A stretch of DNA of 53,915 nucleotides. Origin: Chloroflexota bacterium. GTDB taxonomy: Bacteria > Chloroflexota > Dehalococcoidia > UBA3495. Below, one piece after another: positions 1-9,072 of this stretch. The position numbers were made by a program, and so were the translations under genes. Position 1 is the stretch's first letter. Every line of letters begins with the position of its first letter. The notes below the pieces were generated by a model, which saw nothing but the letters and a program-made list of their open reading frames with translations, had not been told where the DNA came from and ran no database searches. The stretch covers positions 1 through 53,915 of the forward strand of contig JADFNR010000004.1 of the NCBI GenBank assembly GCA_022563275.1. The letters are read 5' to 3'.

Positions 1-244
1 CGCCCATGATGAAGTCCGCCCCGGCGTTCATGGCTTGTTCTTGGACCGCGGGCCCTAATTCCGCCCCGGATATGCCCTCCGGGAAGCCGGGGAAGTTCTC
101 GATCTTCTCGATGTTGATGATGGACGCTCCGCCCATCATCCGTTCCACGATGCCCGTGCGCAGCCCGTAGCGGGCGGCGTACATGCCGGCGGTCATGCCC
201 GCCACGCCTCCGCCGACGATCAATACGTCGTAATTATCGGCCAA
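1..244 (-). CDS. FAD-dependent NAD(P) oxidoreductase, thioredoxin reductase-like (5' part only)
   Basis: The gene runs off the left edge, so only about 81 N-terminal residues are visible. They read MADNYDVLIVGGGVAGMTAG and continue with an ENFPGFPEGISGAELG segment. The GGGVAGMTAG dinucleotide-binding loop and the following 'NFPGF' segment are typical of thioredoxin reductases and related flavoproteins that pass electrons from NAD(P)H to a disulfide. The TTG at 242-244 is chosen as start because GGAGG lies 8 bases before it; an in-frame GTG abuts that GGAGG and is too close. The CxxC active site would lie beyond the edge, so true thioredoxin reductase activity cannot be confirmed. Confidence 0.75.
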   Translation of the reverse strand, partial: MADNYDVLIVGGGVAGMTAGMYAARYGLRTGIVERMMGGASIINIEKIENFPGFPEGISGAELGPAVQEQAMNAGADFIMG

Positions 245-485
245 AAAGGGCACCTCCAAGGGTGGGATAACCGACCAGAAACCCGAAAACTTCAACTGAC
301 GGACAGTCACGGGACAGGCGTGCAAATCGATGGCCGGACTCGCTGGCCTAATGATAGGTTGGCGTCTATTTCGTGTCAACGTTACCGGATGCCGTTGTTT
401 GCCCGGTTGCGGCTGCCCAGGCGCGCCCATAGAATTAGGGCCGTCAGCCCATCCAGCATTCAAGCGGTTGACCGGGAGCGTACCC

Positions 486-2360
486 ATGCCTGGCGATAAC
501 CAGACTGGCATATATGAAGTCCACACCGAATCCAACGTCATGGTCTCCATGCGGGATGGCGTGCGGCTGGCATGCGACGTCTACCGGCCGGCCAAGACTG
601 GGGTGCCGTTGGACGGTGCCTTTCCCGTGTTGCTCCAGCGCACGCCCTACAGCAAGACCAGGGAAGACTTGGTGCTGGAAGCGATGTTCTTCACCTCCCA
701 CGGGTATGTCACGGTGCTTCAGGACTGCCGGGGACGCTACGGATCGGAGGGCGGGTTCACCAAGTACACGGCAGAGGGAGAAGATGGCTACGACACCATG
801 GAATGGTTGGCCAAACAGCCCTGGCACGGCGGCAAGGTCGGCACCTACGGGCTCTCCTACGCGGCCCATACCCAGGCGGCGGCGGCCTGTTTGGACCCAC
901 CTAATCTGGGCTGCATGTGGCTGGACTCGGGCGGGTTCTCCAATGCCTTTCTCAACGCCTGCCGCAACGGCGGGGCCTTCGAGTTGCGCCAATTGACCTG
1001 GGCGTACAAAGAGGCCGTTGAGAGCCGGGAGGCCAACGCAAATCCCAACACCGTCAAGGCGGCGATCGAGTCGCAGAATATCTTTGATTGGTTCAAACGG
1101 CTGCCCTGGAAGAAGGGGCACTCGCCATTGCAGTGGACCCCCGACTACGAAGACTACCTGTTGGACATCTGGAACCGGGAGAACTTCGACGACTACTGGC
1201 GGCAGGTAGGGCTCTGCGCTGAGGCGTATTATGACGAGTTTTCCGATGTGCCCCAGGTGCACATGAGCGCCTGGTACGACCCATATTCCAGGACGGCCAC
1301 CGATAATTTCGTGGCCCTCTCCGGTTCCAAGAAAGGCCCCGTTACCCTGCTGATGGGGCCCTGGACCCACGGTGCGCGCTCGGTGACCTATTCCGGCGAC
1401 ATCGACCTGGGCCAATCGGCCATGATCGGAACCAGCGGAGGAAACAACTGGGACAACCACGGGGACGACAACTCGGCGGAGGATTTCAACCACCTGCGGC
1501 TGCGGTTCTTCGACCGCTGGCTCAAGGGCGAGGACAACGGTTGGGAAGCGGAAGCCCCGGTTAAGCTGTTCGTCATGGGCGGCGGCTCGGGGCGCAAGAA
1601 CCCCCAGCAGCGCCTGGACCACGGCGGACGGTGGCGCGGCGAGAACGAATGGCCCCTGGCCCGCGCCATGAACACGCCCTTTTACCTGCAAGCGGGCGGC
1701 GGGCTCTCCACGCTGCCTCCCCAGGGCTCCCACGCAGCAACCACTTATTTATTCGACCCTAGCCACCCGGTGCCCACGGTCGGGGGCAACATATCGTCGG
1801 GACAACCGGTGATGGCAGCAGGCGGTTTCGACCAACGGGAGTCGGAAGAGTTCTTCGGGTCCGAAAAACCCTACCTGCCGCTGGCTTCCCGGCCGGATGT
1901 GCTGGTGTTCCAGACCGCGCCGTTGGTGGAGGACGTGGAGATCACCGGCCCGGTTTCGGTCCATCTTTGGATCTCCTCCAGCGCCGTGGATACCGACTTC
2001 ACCGCCAAGCTGATCGACGTCTACCCGCCGTCGGCCGACTACCCGGAGGGATACGCCCTGAATCTAACCGACGGCATATTGCGCGTGAAATTCAGGAACT
2101 CATGGGAGCGCACGGAATTGATGGAACCCGGAGAGGTCTACAGGGTGGAGCTGGGATTGCTGCCCATGTCCAATCTTTTTGTCGCGGGGCACCGGGTCCG
2201 GCTGGATATATCATCCAGCAACTTCCCCAGGTTCGATGTGAACGGGAACACCGGGGAGAACCCTGGAACGTCGGCGGTGAGAATGACTGCCCTGAACAGC
2301 GTCTATCACGACGAGAGCAGGCTTTCCCACGTCCTGCTGCCGGTTATTCCAGTTTTTTGA
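486..2360 (+). CDS. CocE/NonD family hydrolase (X-Pro dipeptidyl-peptidase-like)
   Basis: Alpha/beta hydrolase of 624 residues. The nucleophile elbow YGLSYAAHTQ places the likely catalytic Ser at residue 124. GPWTHG supplies the probable His (about 295). The C-terminal third (ITGPVSVHLWISS, then DTDFTAKLIDVYP) is the jelly-roll domain of X-Pro dipeptidyl-peptidases and cocaine esterase. Members cleave esters or acyl bonds of small molecules, or N-terminal Xaa-Pro; the substrate cannot be read from sequence. No signal peptide is seen. ATG 486 is preferred over an upstream in-frame ATG because the extra N-terminus is Cys/Gly-rich and unlike the family, and a GGGAG lies just before 486. It is a lone gene, followed by a repeat element. 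Confidence 0.85.
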   Translation: MPGDNQTGIYEVHTESNVMVSMRDGVRLACDVYRPAKTGVPLDGAFPVLLQRTPYSKTREDLVLEAMFFTSHGYVTVLQDCRGRYGSEGGFTKYTAEGEDGYDTMEWLAKQPWHGGKVGTYGLSYAAHTQAAAACLDPPNLGCMWLDSGGFSNAFLNACRNGGAFELRQLTWAYKEAVESREANANPNTVKAAIESQNIFDWFKRLPWKKGHSPLQWTPDYEDYLLDIWNRENFDDYWRQVGLCAEAYYDEFSDVPQVHMSAWYDPYSRTATDNFVALSGSKKGPVTLLMGPWTHGARSVTYSGDIDLGQSAMIGTSGGNNWDNHGDDNSAEDFNHLRLRFFDRWLKGEDNGWEAEAPVKLFVMGGGSGRKNPQQRLDHGGRWRGENEWPLARAMNTPFYLQAGGGLSTLPPQGSHAATTYLFDPSHPVPTVGGNISSGQPVMAAGGFDQRESEEFFGSEKPYLPLASRPDVLVFQTAPLVEDVEITGPVSVHLWISSSAVDTDFTAKLIDVYPPSADYPEGYALNLTDGILRVKFRNSWERTELMEPGEVYRVELGLLPMSNLFVAGHRVRLDISSSNFPRFDVNGNTGENPGTSAVRMTALNSVYHDESRLSHVLLPVIPVF

Positions 2361-2380
2361 TCGAATCCCGCCTCCCAAAC

Positions 2381-2480
2381 TGTCATTCCGAGGTCCCGGC
2401 CAGTCGGGAAGGAATCTCGTTTCGCGGTGCAGCCTGGTTTGACCAAAGGAACGAGACCCATCGCTGTTCTCGGGGTGACA
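2381..2480. repeat. Intergenic repeat element, copy A (~100 bp)
   Basis: Begins TGTCATTCCGAG and ends CTCGGGGTGACA, so its ends are imperfect inverted repeats (10 of 12 matching). It contains the internal block GTCCCGGCCAGTCGGGAA followed by GGAATCTCG. The same architecture recurs at 40126-40220, 43177-43268 and 43375-43473. It has no plausible reading frame; short peptides predicted across it are artefacts. It fills most of the gap between the CocE-like gene and the methyltransferase. Confidence 0.75.
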
Positions 2481-2608
2481 ACAAGATGGGCTGCCTCAAA
2501 GATTTTGTGGGGAGATGAAAAGTCCATTCTCCCGCGCCGGGAGAAGGTTGGGAAGAACGCGTTTCTTTTCGGGGCGCAACCCCTTAGGAGGGCGCGCTTG
2601 CCTCAGGA

Positions 2609-3202
2609 TCAGCGGCTGTTGATCAGGGTCGCCAGATAATACTCTGAGTTAAGCTCAAGGGTACTCTGGAACTTCAGACCGCTGTCAAGCGCGATCTGAC
2701 GCAACTCGTCTGTAGCGATCCGCACTTCTTGAGGCGGTCCGGACTCGGTTTCTCTCTTCTGCCACTCGATGATGAAACACCAGCCGCCCGGCCGCAACAT
2801 CTCTTTGGCGGCCGTGAGGAAACGCACCCGGTCGCTTGGGTGATGGAGGGTAACCGCGATGAATATGCCGTCCATGCTGGCCGGGGCCACCGGAAACTCG
2901 TACTCGTCGCATTTCAAGACTTCCACATTGCCCATCCGGGCCTCGTCCAACCTCTCCTGACACGCCGCAATCATCTCGTCGGAGGTATCCAGGGCAACGA
3001 CCTTGCCATTGATCAAGTATTTGGCCAATGGCAGTGTGAAATATCCGGGTCCGCAGCCGATATCGGCGATGGTGTCCCTGGGGTTGATGGGACAGTGGCT
3101 CAAGATACGGAACGGGTCCAAGGTCTCCACCCGTTCGGGCCGCAGCATCCGCTCTATGGAGTTGGGCATGTCCGGGTGATCGTGGTCTGATTCTGTCGAC
3201 AT
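2609..3202 (-). CDS. Class I SAM-dependent methyltransferase
   Basis: A 197-residue protein with Rossmann methyltransferase motif I (IADIGCGPGYFTLPLA, about residues 45-60). It also has an acidic motif II (VVALDTSDEMI), a motif near DEYEFP, and a post-motif LRPGGWCFIIEW typical of Methyltransf_11/25 domains. It transfers a methyl group from S-adenosylmethionine; the acceptor is unknown. Length fits a single-domain enzyme. An AGGAG lies 12 bases before the chosen ATG, a slightly long spacing. It stands alone, divergent from glyA. Confidence 0.85.
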   Translation of the reverse strand: MSTESDHDHPDMPNSIERMLRPERVETLDPFRILSHCPINPRDTIADIGCGPGYFTLPLAKYLINGKVVALDTSDEMIAACQERLDEARMGNVEVLKCDEYEFPVAPASMDGIFIAVTLHHPSDRVRFLTAAKEMLRPGGWCFIIEWQKRETESGPPQEVRIATDELRQIALDSGLKFQSTLELNSEYYLATLINSR

Positions 3203-3279
3203 ATATGCGTGAAACTCCTAGGTGTGCGGTTACTTTACATGACTGGATTGATCGCCGCAAATAGTCTGACCACACTCCG

Positions 3280-3308
3280 TTGACACCCCCGAAACCCCAT
3301 CGTACACT
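3280..3308 (+). promoter_or_regulatory. Sigma-70 type promoter upstream of glyA
   Basis: TTGACA at 3280-3285, a 17-base spacer, then TACACT at 3303-3308. It points at glyA and would leave an untranslated leader of about 125 bases. Sequence match only. Confidence 0.65.
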
Positions 3309-3441
3309 ACCCGCAGAATCCCGCCACCCACGGTTTTCACTGGGCGTGAGCCGTTCGTGAATCGCCACGCCCTCTAGCAGACATAACCTGTTGGAATCCC
3401 ACCGGTTTTCCCGTTAATCAACCGCCGCTCAGGAGATATCC

Positions 3442-4686
3442 ATGTCCCTCTTGTCCCAGGAAGACCCCGCTGTAGCCCGCGCCTTGGAGTTGGAAGACCA
3501 ACGCCAACGGGACTGCATCGTCCTGATCGCCTCGGAGAACTACGCCAGCAAGGCCGTCCTTGAGACCGGCTCCAGCGTCATAAGCAATAAATACGCCGAG
3601 GGATATCCGGGCAGGCGCTACTACGGTGGATGCGAGAATGCGGACATTGTTGAAAGTCTGGCCATCGACCGGGTCAAGGAGCTATTTGGCGCCCAGCACG
3701 CCAACGTTCAGCCCCATAGCGGCGCTCAGGCCAACATGGCGGCCTACTTCGCCGTCCTTGAGTTGGGCGACACGGTCATGGGGATGCAATTGGACCACGG
3801 CGGCCACCTGACCCACGGCGCAAACGTTAATTTCTCAGGCAAGAGCTACAACTTTGTGCCCTACGGTCTGGACAAAGACACCGAAACCATCGACTACGAT
3901 GAGGTTGAACGCCTGGCCAAGGAACACCGGCCCAAGCTGATCGTGGCTGGTTGCAGCGCCTATCCCCGCGTCCTGGATTTCGCCCGCTTCCGGGCCATCG
4001 CCGACAGCGTGGACGCCCTGCTGATGGTGGACATGGCCCACATCGCCGGGTTGATCGCCGGCGGGGCCCACCCTTCGCCCTTTCCCCACGCCCAGATCGT
4101 CACTTCGACCACCCAGAAGAGCCTACGCGGCCCCAGAGGCGGTTTCATCCTCTGCGATGAAGACTTGGCCCGGAAGGTGGACTTCGCCGTGTTCCCGTTC
4201 ACCCAGGGAGGGCCGCTGATGCAAGCCATCGCCGGCAAGGCGGTCTGCTTCGGCCAGGCGCTCAAGCCCGAGTTCTCCCGGTACGCCCATCAGGTGGTGG
4301 CCAACTGCAAGGTCTTGGCGGCGGAACTCTCGGAGGCCGGCATGAGGCTGGTTTCGGGAGGCACCGACAACCACATGGTACTGGTGGACGTGACCCCTCT
4401 GGGCATCACCGGCCAGCAGGCCGAGCGAGCCCTCGAGTCGGCGGGAATCATCGCCAACAAGAACGCCATACCCTTCGACCCACAGCCGCCCCGGGTGACC
4501 AGCGGCCTGCGCCTGGGCACTCCGGCGATAACCAGCCGGGGCATGGCGGAAGCGGAGGTTAAGCAGGTGGCGGCCATGCTCACCAAGGTGCTGGCCGACG
4601 TGGAAGACAAGGAAGCCCACGCTAAGGTGTCGGCCGAGGTCAAGAAACTGACCTCCCGTTTCTCGGTGCCAGGCATAGATAACTGA
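3442..4686 (+). CDS. glyA: Serine hydroxymethyltransferase
   Basis: A 414-residue PLP enzyme interconverting serine and glycine while charging tetrahydrofolate with a one-carbon unit; cytosolic. Family signatures are [14 protein letters not shown] N-terminus (IASENYAS), [15 protein letters not shown], and the PLP lysine in [13 protein letters not shown] (Lys226). Length matches the usual 410-420 residues. A GGAGATATCC leader precedes ATG 3442. One oddity is that the residue before the PLP lysine is Gln, where most SHMTs have His (THKTLRGPRGG). A matching sigma-70 promoter lies at 3280-3308, and the rpsF operon begins about 115 bases after the stop. Confidence 0.96.
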   Translation: MSLLSQEDPAVARALELEDQRQRDCIVLIASENYASKAVLETGSSVISNKYAEGYPGRRYYGGCENADIVESLAIDRVKELFGAQHANVQPHSGAQANMAAYFAVLELGDTVMGMQLDHGGHLTHGANVNFSGKSYNFVPYGLDKDTETIDYDEVERLAKEHRPKLIVAGCSAYPRVLDFARFRAIADSVDALLMVDMAHIAGLIAGGAHPSPFPHAQIVTSTTQKSLRGPRGGFILCDEDLARKVDFAVFPFTQGGPLMQAIAGKAVCFGQALKPEFSRYAHQVVANCKVLAAELSEAGMRLVSGGTDNHMVLVDVTPLGITGQQAERALESAGIIANKNAIPFDPQPPRVTSGLRLGTPAITSRGMAEAEVKQVAAMLTKVLADVEDKEAHAKVSAEVKKLTSRFSVPGIDN

Positions 4687-4697
4687 TGGGCAACCGG

Positions 4698-4726
4698 TTG
4701 AGCCAGGCAAGGCCCGATGCTATAAT
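4698..4726 (+). promoter_or_regulatory. Sigma-70 type promoter of the rpsF-ssb-rpsR operon
   Basis: TTGAGC at 4698-4703, a 17-base spacer, and a perfect TATAAT at 4721-4726, about 75 bases before the rpsF start. It lies in the gap after glyA and suggests independent transcription of the ribosomal/ssb cluster. Confidence 0.7.
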
Positions 4727-4802
4727 CACAACGACTGCGTGATTCCGCGTGAAATCCTGAAATCCGCAGTACATCTGTGTGTAATCTTCCAAGGGGTAAC
4801 GT

Positions 4803-5543
4803 TTGCGCCATTACGAACTTTTAGTTGTACTTAGTCCGATGCTGAACCAGGACGAGGTCTCCGAGACCTGGGACAAGATCAAGGGGTTTATCACCACCCG
4901 GGACGCCGAGATCAGCCACGAAGAGCAGTGGGGGACCCGCCGCTTGGCCTACCCCATCCGCAAAGGCCAGCACCGGTTCCTGGAGGGCAGCTATCACCTG
5001 ACCCGGTTCGCCACCGAAAAGGCCTTCAACCGCGAGTTGGAGAACTTCCTGAAAGTAGACGACGAGGTGCTCCGCTCCCTGGTAACCGTGACCCTGCCGG
5101 AAGAAGAACTTGCTGCCCAGGCGGCCGCGGCGGCCCGGGCTATTCGGACTCCCCCTCCCCCCAGGCCTGCTCCCGCGACGCCCGACGGCGCACCGGTTCC
5201 TGCAGCCACTGCTGAGGGAGAAGCTCCCGCTGCCGCCGCTCCCGCTGAAGGAGAGGCCACGGCGGCTGCTGCCGAGCCTGAAACTCCTGAAGCGGAAACT
5301 CCTGTTGCCGAAGAGGCTCCGGAGACACCGGTCGAACCGGCCGAAGAAGAGGCGCCGGTGGAAGAGGCCGAACCGGAACCGGCAACTGAAACATCAGAAG
5401 AACCAGAACCTGAAGCATCTGAAGAAACGGAAGAGCCGGAGCCGGAACCTGAAGAAGAGAGTGAGCCTGCCGCCGAAAGCGGCGACAGTCCTGAAGAGGA
5501 GCCAGAAGAACCGGCCAGCGAGCCGGACGAAAGCGAGGAGTAG
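4803..5543 (+). CDS. rpsF: 30S ribosomal protein S6 with long acidic C-terminal extension
   Basis: Residues 1 to about 100 are a normal S6 (MRHYELLVVLSPML, then the WGTRRLAYPIRKGQHRFLEGSYHLTRF core), which sits on the 30S platform beside S18. Residues ~105-246 are a low-complexity Ala/Pro/Glu tail, roughly 140 residues with no Lys or Arg in its second half. Bacterial S6 is usually 95-135 residues, so this is nearly double length. The start is TTG 4803 with AAGGGG six bases before. The order rpsF-ssb-rpsR is the classic operon. The tail is in frame and ends just 13 bases before ssb, so it is genuine coding sequence rather than a readthrough artefact. Confidence 0.95.
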   Translation: MRHYELLVVLSPMLNQDEVSETWDKIKGFITTRDAEISHEEQWGTRRLAYPIRKGQHRFLEGSYHLTRFATEKAFNRELENFLKVDDEVLRSLVTVTLPEEELAAQAAAAARAIRTPPPPRPAPATPDGAPVPAATAEGEAPAAAAPAEGEATAAAAEPETPEAETPVAEEAPETPVEPAEEEAPVEEAEPEPATETSEEPEPEASEETEEPEPEPEEESEPAAESGDSPEEEPEEPASEPDESEE

Positions 5544-5556
5544 AAGGGAGGAAGAC

Positions 5557-5985
5557 GTGAACAAGATCATTGTCATCGGGCATCTGGGAAGGGACCCTGA
5601 GATGCGTTATACGCCCAATGGTCAAGCGGTAACCTCGTTCAGCGTGGCATCCAGCCGCCGGTACACCAACAGTGCGGGAGAACAGAAGGAAGAAACAGAA
5701 TGGTTCAATGTTAGCGCCTGGGGAAAGCTGGGCGAAACGTGCAACCAATACCTGACCAAAGGCCAGCAGGTCTACATCGAAGGCCGGATGAGCAGCCGCG
5801 TCTATGAGGGGCGCGACGGCCAGACCCGGGTCTCCATCGACGTGTTTCTGAACGATGTCCAGTTTCTGGGCGGCAAGGGCGGAGATGGAGGCGGAGCGCC
5901 TGCTTCGGAACCCTATGAGCCGGGCGTAGGCGTCACGGCCGATGAAGGCCCTGACAACGATCCGGTAGACGACCTGCCATTTTAA
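5557..5985 (+). CDS. ssb: Single-stranded DNA-binding protein
   Basis: A 142-residue SSB that coats single-stranded DNA in replication and repair. The OB fold spans residues 1-~108 (NKIIVIGHLGRDPEMRYTPNG, then EWFNVSAWGKLGE and QQVYIEGRMSSRVYEG). A short Gly/acidic linker leads to the C-terminal tip DDLPF, the protein-interaction peptide. GTG 5557 is chosen because GGGAGGAAG lies directly upstream. A much longer open frame continues upstream of it, but that is the out-of-frame image of the S6 tail. It lies between rpsF and rpsR. Confidence 0.95.
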   Translation: MNKIIVIGHLGRDPEMRYTPNGQAVTSFSVASSRRYTNSAGEQKEETEWFNVSAWGKLGETCNQYLTKGQQVYIEGRMSSRVYEGRDGQTRVSIDVFLNDVQFLGGKGGDGGGAPASEPYEPGVGVTADEGPDNDPVDDLPF

Positions 5986-6034
5986 TCCCGGCGGATTTGA
6001 TCTCGCCGGCAAAACCAAAAGGACTTGAACTAGA

Positions 6035-6394
6035 ATGACCACTGAAGCCCCTAGAGGAACAGGCGGACCGCCACCCAGATATGGCGGTGGAGGCGGCGGC
6101 GGAGGCCGGCCAGGCGGAAGACCCGGTGGTCCGGGCGGACGCCCCCGGGGCCGATTCGTGCGCCGGCGCAAAGTGTGCGCCTTCTGTGTCGAAAAAGTTA
6201 CCCACATCGATTACAAAGAGATCGATAAGATTCGGCGTTTTGTTTCAGAACGGGCCAAGATTGAACCCCGCCGCCGTACCGGCGTCTGCGCCAAACACCA
6301 GCGCGCCCTTCGGACTGCTATCCAGCGGGCCCGGCAGATCGCGTTGGTGCCATTTGTGGCCTACCATGCCTACTCAGGCGGTATCCGCCGCTGA
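6035..6394 (+). CDS. rpsR: 30S ribosomal protein S18 with Gly-rich N-terminus
   Basis: A 119-residue protein. The S18 core is at about residues 45-119 ([34 protein letters not shown], then [22 protein letters not shown]). It has a zinc-ribbon-type Cys set (CAFC plus a later Cys), known in the C+ form of S18. The N-terminal ~40 residues are almost entirely Gly, Pro and Arg, longer than in typical 70-95-residue S18. ATG 6035 is the only sensible start. Third gene of the rpsF operon; partner of S6 on the 30S platform. Confidence 0.95.
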   Translation: MTTEAPRGTGGPPPRYGGGGGGGGRPGGRPGGPGGRPRGRFVRRRKVCAFCVEKVTHIDYKEIDKIRRFVSERAKIEPRRRTGVCAKHQRALRTAIQRARQIALVPFVAYHAYSGGIRR

Positions 6395-6501
6395 GCGGGC
6401 CCGGCCAGCAACAAGCTATGTTTCCCACCCAGCGGCGCAGGAGTCACGCCACGCCGCGGACCGCCTCCCCATTTCCACCCCAGGCCGGTCGAGGTTAGAC
6501 A

Positions 6502-7677
6502 ATGCCATTTCCTTGGCTCCGAAGGTTCGGCGCTGCAAATAAGGGCCGCGGCCGCCGCCGCCGCGAGAGGCGGGCACAGCAGCGAGACCATGGAGAACCC
6601 AGCGCCCCGCAGGAAGTTCCCCAGATTGCCGCCGAACACCGGCAGCAAAGGATCGGTTTCGGGATCGGCGCCGCACTGGTTTTCACCATCGTGGCAGTGG
6701 TCGCCTTCGGTTACTACCAGGAGTTCTACAAACCCCCCAGAATCTGGGCCGGTTCGGTTAATAACGTCGAATTTTCCATGGGTGACCTTGTGGAACGCAT
6801 CCGCGTTCTCCAGGGCGTTAGCCGGTACCAGGGTGGACTGGTGAACCTGAGCACCGTCCCATTTGAGTACCTTCAGAACTTGATCAACGCCGAGATCCTG
6901 CGTCAGCAGTCCCCTTCCTTGGGTATCAGCATCAGTGATGACGACATTGAACAGGAACTACGCCGGCAATTCGTCCCCACGGCGGACCCAGGACAGGAGA
7001 CCGACCCTGGGCAATTGGAGCGGGAATTCAAAGACAGCTATGTGCGTTATCTGACGGCCACCGGACTGTCGGACGGAGATTTCCGGGTCATCGTGGAAGA
7101 ACAGCTTGCTCAGCGGGCACTGGCGGGCCTATTGTCCCAAGCCATTGAAGAGAAGCAACCGCACGTGGAGATCCAATGGATACAACTTCCGCTGGATGGG
7201 GAGATCCTGATCGGCGATGTGGTCCAGCGGTTGAAGAATGAAGATTTCACCAGGATCGCCCAGGAACTGAACCCCGCCAACCAATTCGCGGACCCCAGCG
7301 GTTATGTTGGATGGGTGCCAAAGGGCGCTTTTCCTGAACTCGACGACTACATCTTCGGCAGCGACGAGGATGGGATCCAAGCCCAAGCGCCCGGTTCGGT
7401 CAGTGAACCCATCTTCACCAATGAAGCTTACTACTTGGTCAAAACGGTCTCCCCCGCCGAAGAACGTGATCTGACCAACATCATGGGCTCGCAGCTGCTC
7501 CGGAAAACGGTGGAGAAATGGCAGCGTGATGCACTGGTGTCGGGGACCGAACAAGGATTCGTGCGGATGAACTTCAACAGCAGGCTGTACGAATGGGTTA
7601 CCGATCAAGTGTTCATCTCCGCGCCACGGATCGACCGGCCCACCCCGGTCCCGCCCCTCATCCCCGGGTTGGGTTAG
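6502..7677 (+). CDS. Membrane-anchored SurA/PpiC-type peptidyl-prolyl isomerase (foldase)
   Basis: A 391-residue protein with a strongly basic N-terminus (GRGRRRRERRAQQR) and one transmembrane segment at about residues 52-70 (IGFGIGAALVFTIVAVVAFGYY). A SurA-N-like helical domain follows (about 85-210), then a degenerate parvulin domain (about 215-330: EIQWIQLPLDG, GYVGWVPKGAFPELD, SEPIFTNEAYYLVKTVSP). The topology predicts a cytoplasmic tail and an extracytoplasmic chaperone/isomerase helping secreted proteins fold, as PrsA or SurA do. ATG 6502 has GAGG seven bases upstream. It lies between rpsR and hom on the same strand, ending 9 bases before hom. Enzyme activity versus pure chaperone function cannot be judged. 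Confidence 0.75.
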   Translation: MPFPWLRRFGAANKGRGRRRRERRAQQRDHGEPSAPQEVPQIAAEHRQQRIGFGIGAALVFTIVAVVAFGYYQEFYKPPRIWAGSVNNVEFSMGDLVERIRVLQGVSRYQGGLVNLSTVPFEYLQNLINAEILRQQSPSLGISISDDDIEQELRRQFVPTADPGQETDPGQLEREFKDSYVRYLTATGLSDGDFRVIVEEQLAQRALAGLLSQAIEEKQPHVEIQWIQLPLDGEILIGDVVQRLKNEDFTRIAQELNPANQFADPSGYVGWVPKGAFPELDDYIFGSDEDGIQAQAPGSVSEPIFTNEAYYLVKTVSPAEERDLTNIMGSQLLRKTVEKWQRDALVSGTEQGFVRMNFNSRLYEWVTDQVFISAPRIDRPTPVPPLIPGLG

Positions 7678-7686
7678 CAAGGGCCT

Positions 7687-9024
7687 ATGACGGCGTCATC
7701 CGGTATTCCTGCTGAAACCCCCGCTGTGGTCCCCTCCGTTATTAATGTCGGCCTGATGGGGCTGGGCGTCGTCGGCACGGGAGTCGCCGCCCACCTGCTG
7801 GGTAATGGCCCGTCCCTCTCCGACGTGACCGGCCGCACGGTGAAGCTGAAGAAAGTGTTGGTCCGGGACCTTTCTCGTCCCAGGGACATCGATCTGCCCC
7901 CCGGCCTGTTGACGACGAACGCGGAAGACCTCCTGGCCGACCCTGATATCCACATTGTGGTGGAGGTGATGGGCGGGACGGACCCGGCGGAACGTTACCT
8001 CAAGCAGGGTCTCGCTGCCGGAAAACACGTGGTCACCGCCAACAAAGAGGTGATGGCGAAGTCGGGTCCGGAGTTAATGACCCTGGCCCGGAAGAACGGG
8101 GCCACCCTTCTTTTTGAGGCTAGTGTCTGTGCCGGTATCCCAATCGTCGGTTGCTTGATGAATGAACTCGCGGCCAACGACATACGCTCCATCCGCGGCA
8201 TCATCAACGGCACCACCAACTACATCCTGACCCGCATGGCCCACCAGCGGACCAGCTTCCAGCAAGCCCTTGGCGAAGCCCAAGAACTGGGGTACGCCGA
8301 GTCTGACCCCGCCAACGACATCGAGGGCATCGACGCCGCCTATAAATTGACCATTCTTGCCTCACTGGCCTACCGGCGCCCGTTTCAGCCCTCCGACGTC
8401 TACTGCGAGGGAATCTCCAAACTCGAGCCCCAGGACTTTCGCTACGCCCAGGAACTGGGTTACGCCATCAAATCCCTGGCCATCGCCAACCTGGAGGACG
8501 GGGCGGTGCAACTACGCGTATATCCGGCATTAGTGCCTGCTGAGCACATGCTTGCCAAGGTTGATGGAGTGTACAATGCCGTGGAGGTTGACGGCAGCCT
8601 TTGCGGGCAGGTCCTGTTCCACGGTCTGGGAGCGGGAAGGGAACCAACCACCAGCGCAGTGGTCGGCGACCTGATCGAAGCAGTCCGCAAGATGGGCAGC
8701 CATTCCCCATCATTGGAATTTGAACCGAAAAACGGCACGGACCTGACCGTTCGGCCCATCGGCGATCTCCAGTCGAGGTACTATATGCGCCTGGACGTGG
8801 CCGACAGTCCGGGAGTGCTGGCGCAGATCGCTAAGGTCCTGGGCGACGGACAGATCAGCATCGCCGCGGTACTTCAAAGGGATACCAATCCTGAGACCGA
8901 GAGCGCCGAGATTGTGATTACCACCCATCCCGCGAGGGAGGCGTCCGTGCAGAGCGCCCTTAAGCTCATGGCCAGGCTGCCCCAGGTTAGAAAAGTGAGC
9001 AATACCATCAGGATCGAAGAATGA
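7687..9024 (+). CDS. hom: Homoserine dehydrogenase
   Basis: A 445-residue enzyme reducing aspartate semialdehyde to homoserine with NAD(P)H, at the branch to threonine and methionine. It has an N-terminal Rossmann motif (GLMGLGVVGTGVAAHLL) and the signature HVVTANKEVMAK. The catalytic-domain block is SIRGIINGTTNYILTRM with GYAESDPANDIEGIDAAYK. The C-terminal ~80 residues are an ACT domain (MRLDVADSPGVLAQIAKVLGD), the usual feedback-sensing module. Followed 48 bases later by thrC, giving the threonine branch in one transcription unit. Confidence 0.96.
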   Translation: MTASSGIPAETPAVVPSVINVGLMGLGVVGTGVAAHLLGNGPSLSDVTGRTVKLKKVLVRDLSRPRDIDLPPGLLTTNAEDLLADPDIHIVVEVMGGTDPAERYLKQGLAAGKHVVTANKEVMAKSGPELMTLARKNGATLLFEASVCAGIPIVGCLMNELAANDIRSIRGIINGTTNYILTRMAHQRTSFQQALGEAQELGYAESDPANDIEGIDAAYKLTILASLAYRRPFQPSDVYCEGISKLEPQDFRYAQELGYAIKSLAIANLEDGAVQLRVYPALVPAEHMLAKVDGVYNAVEVDGSLCGQVLFHGLGAGREPTTSAVVGDLIEAVRKMGSHSPSLEFEPKNGTDLTVRPIGDLQSRYYMRLDVADSPGVLAQIAKVLGDGQISIAAVLQRDTNPETESAEIVITTHPAREASVQSALKLMARLPQVRKVSNTIRIEE

Positions 9025-9072
9025 TGTCCGCGCAGTCGCAACCCTTTGGCGATTGGAGAAAGGGTTAATCGT

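Noticed and set aside
444..1733. Long antisense frame opposite the CocE-like gene
   Set aside because: Composition is that of a GC-rich shadow frame; the plus-strand hydrolase has clear motifs throughout.
2381..2480. Insertion sequence with transposase
   Set aside because: The element is ~100 bases and has no coding capacity; at most a non-autonomous or REP-like element.
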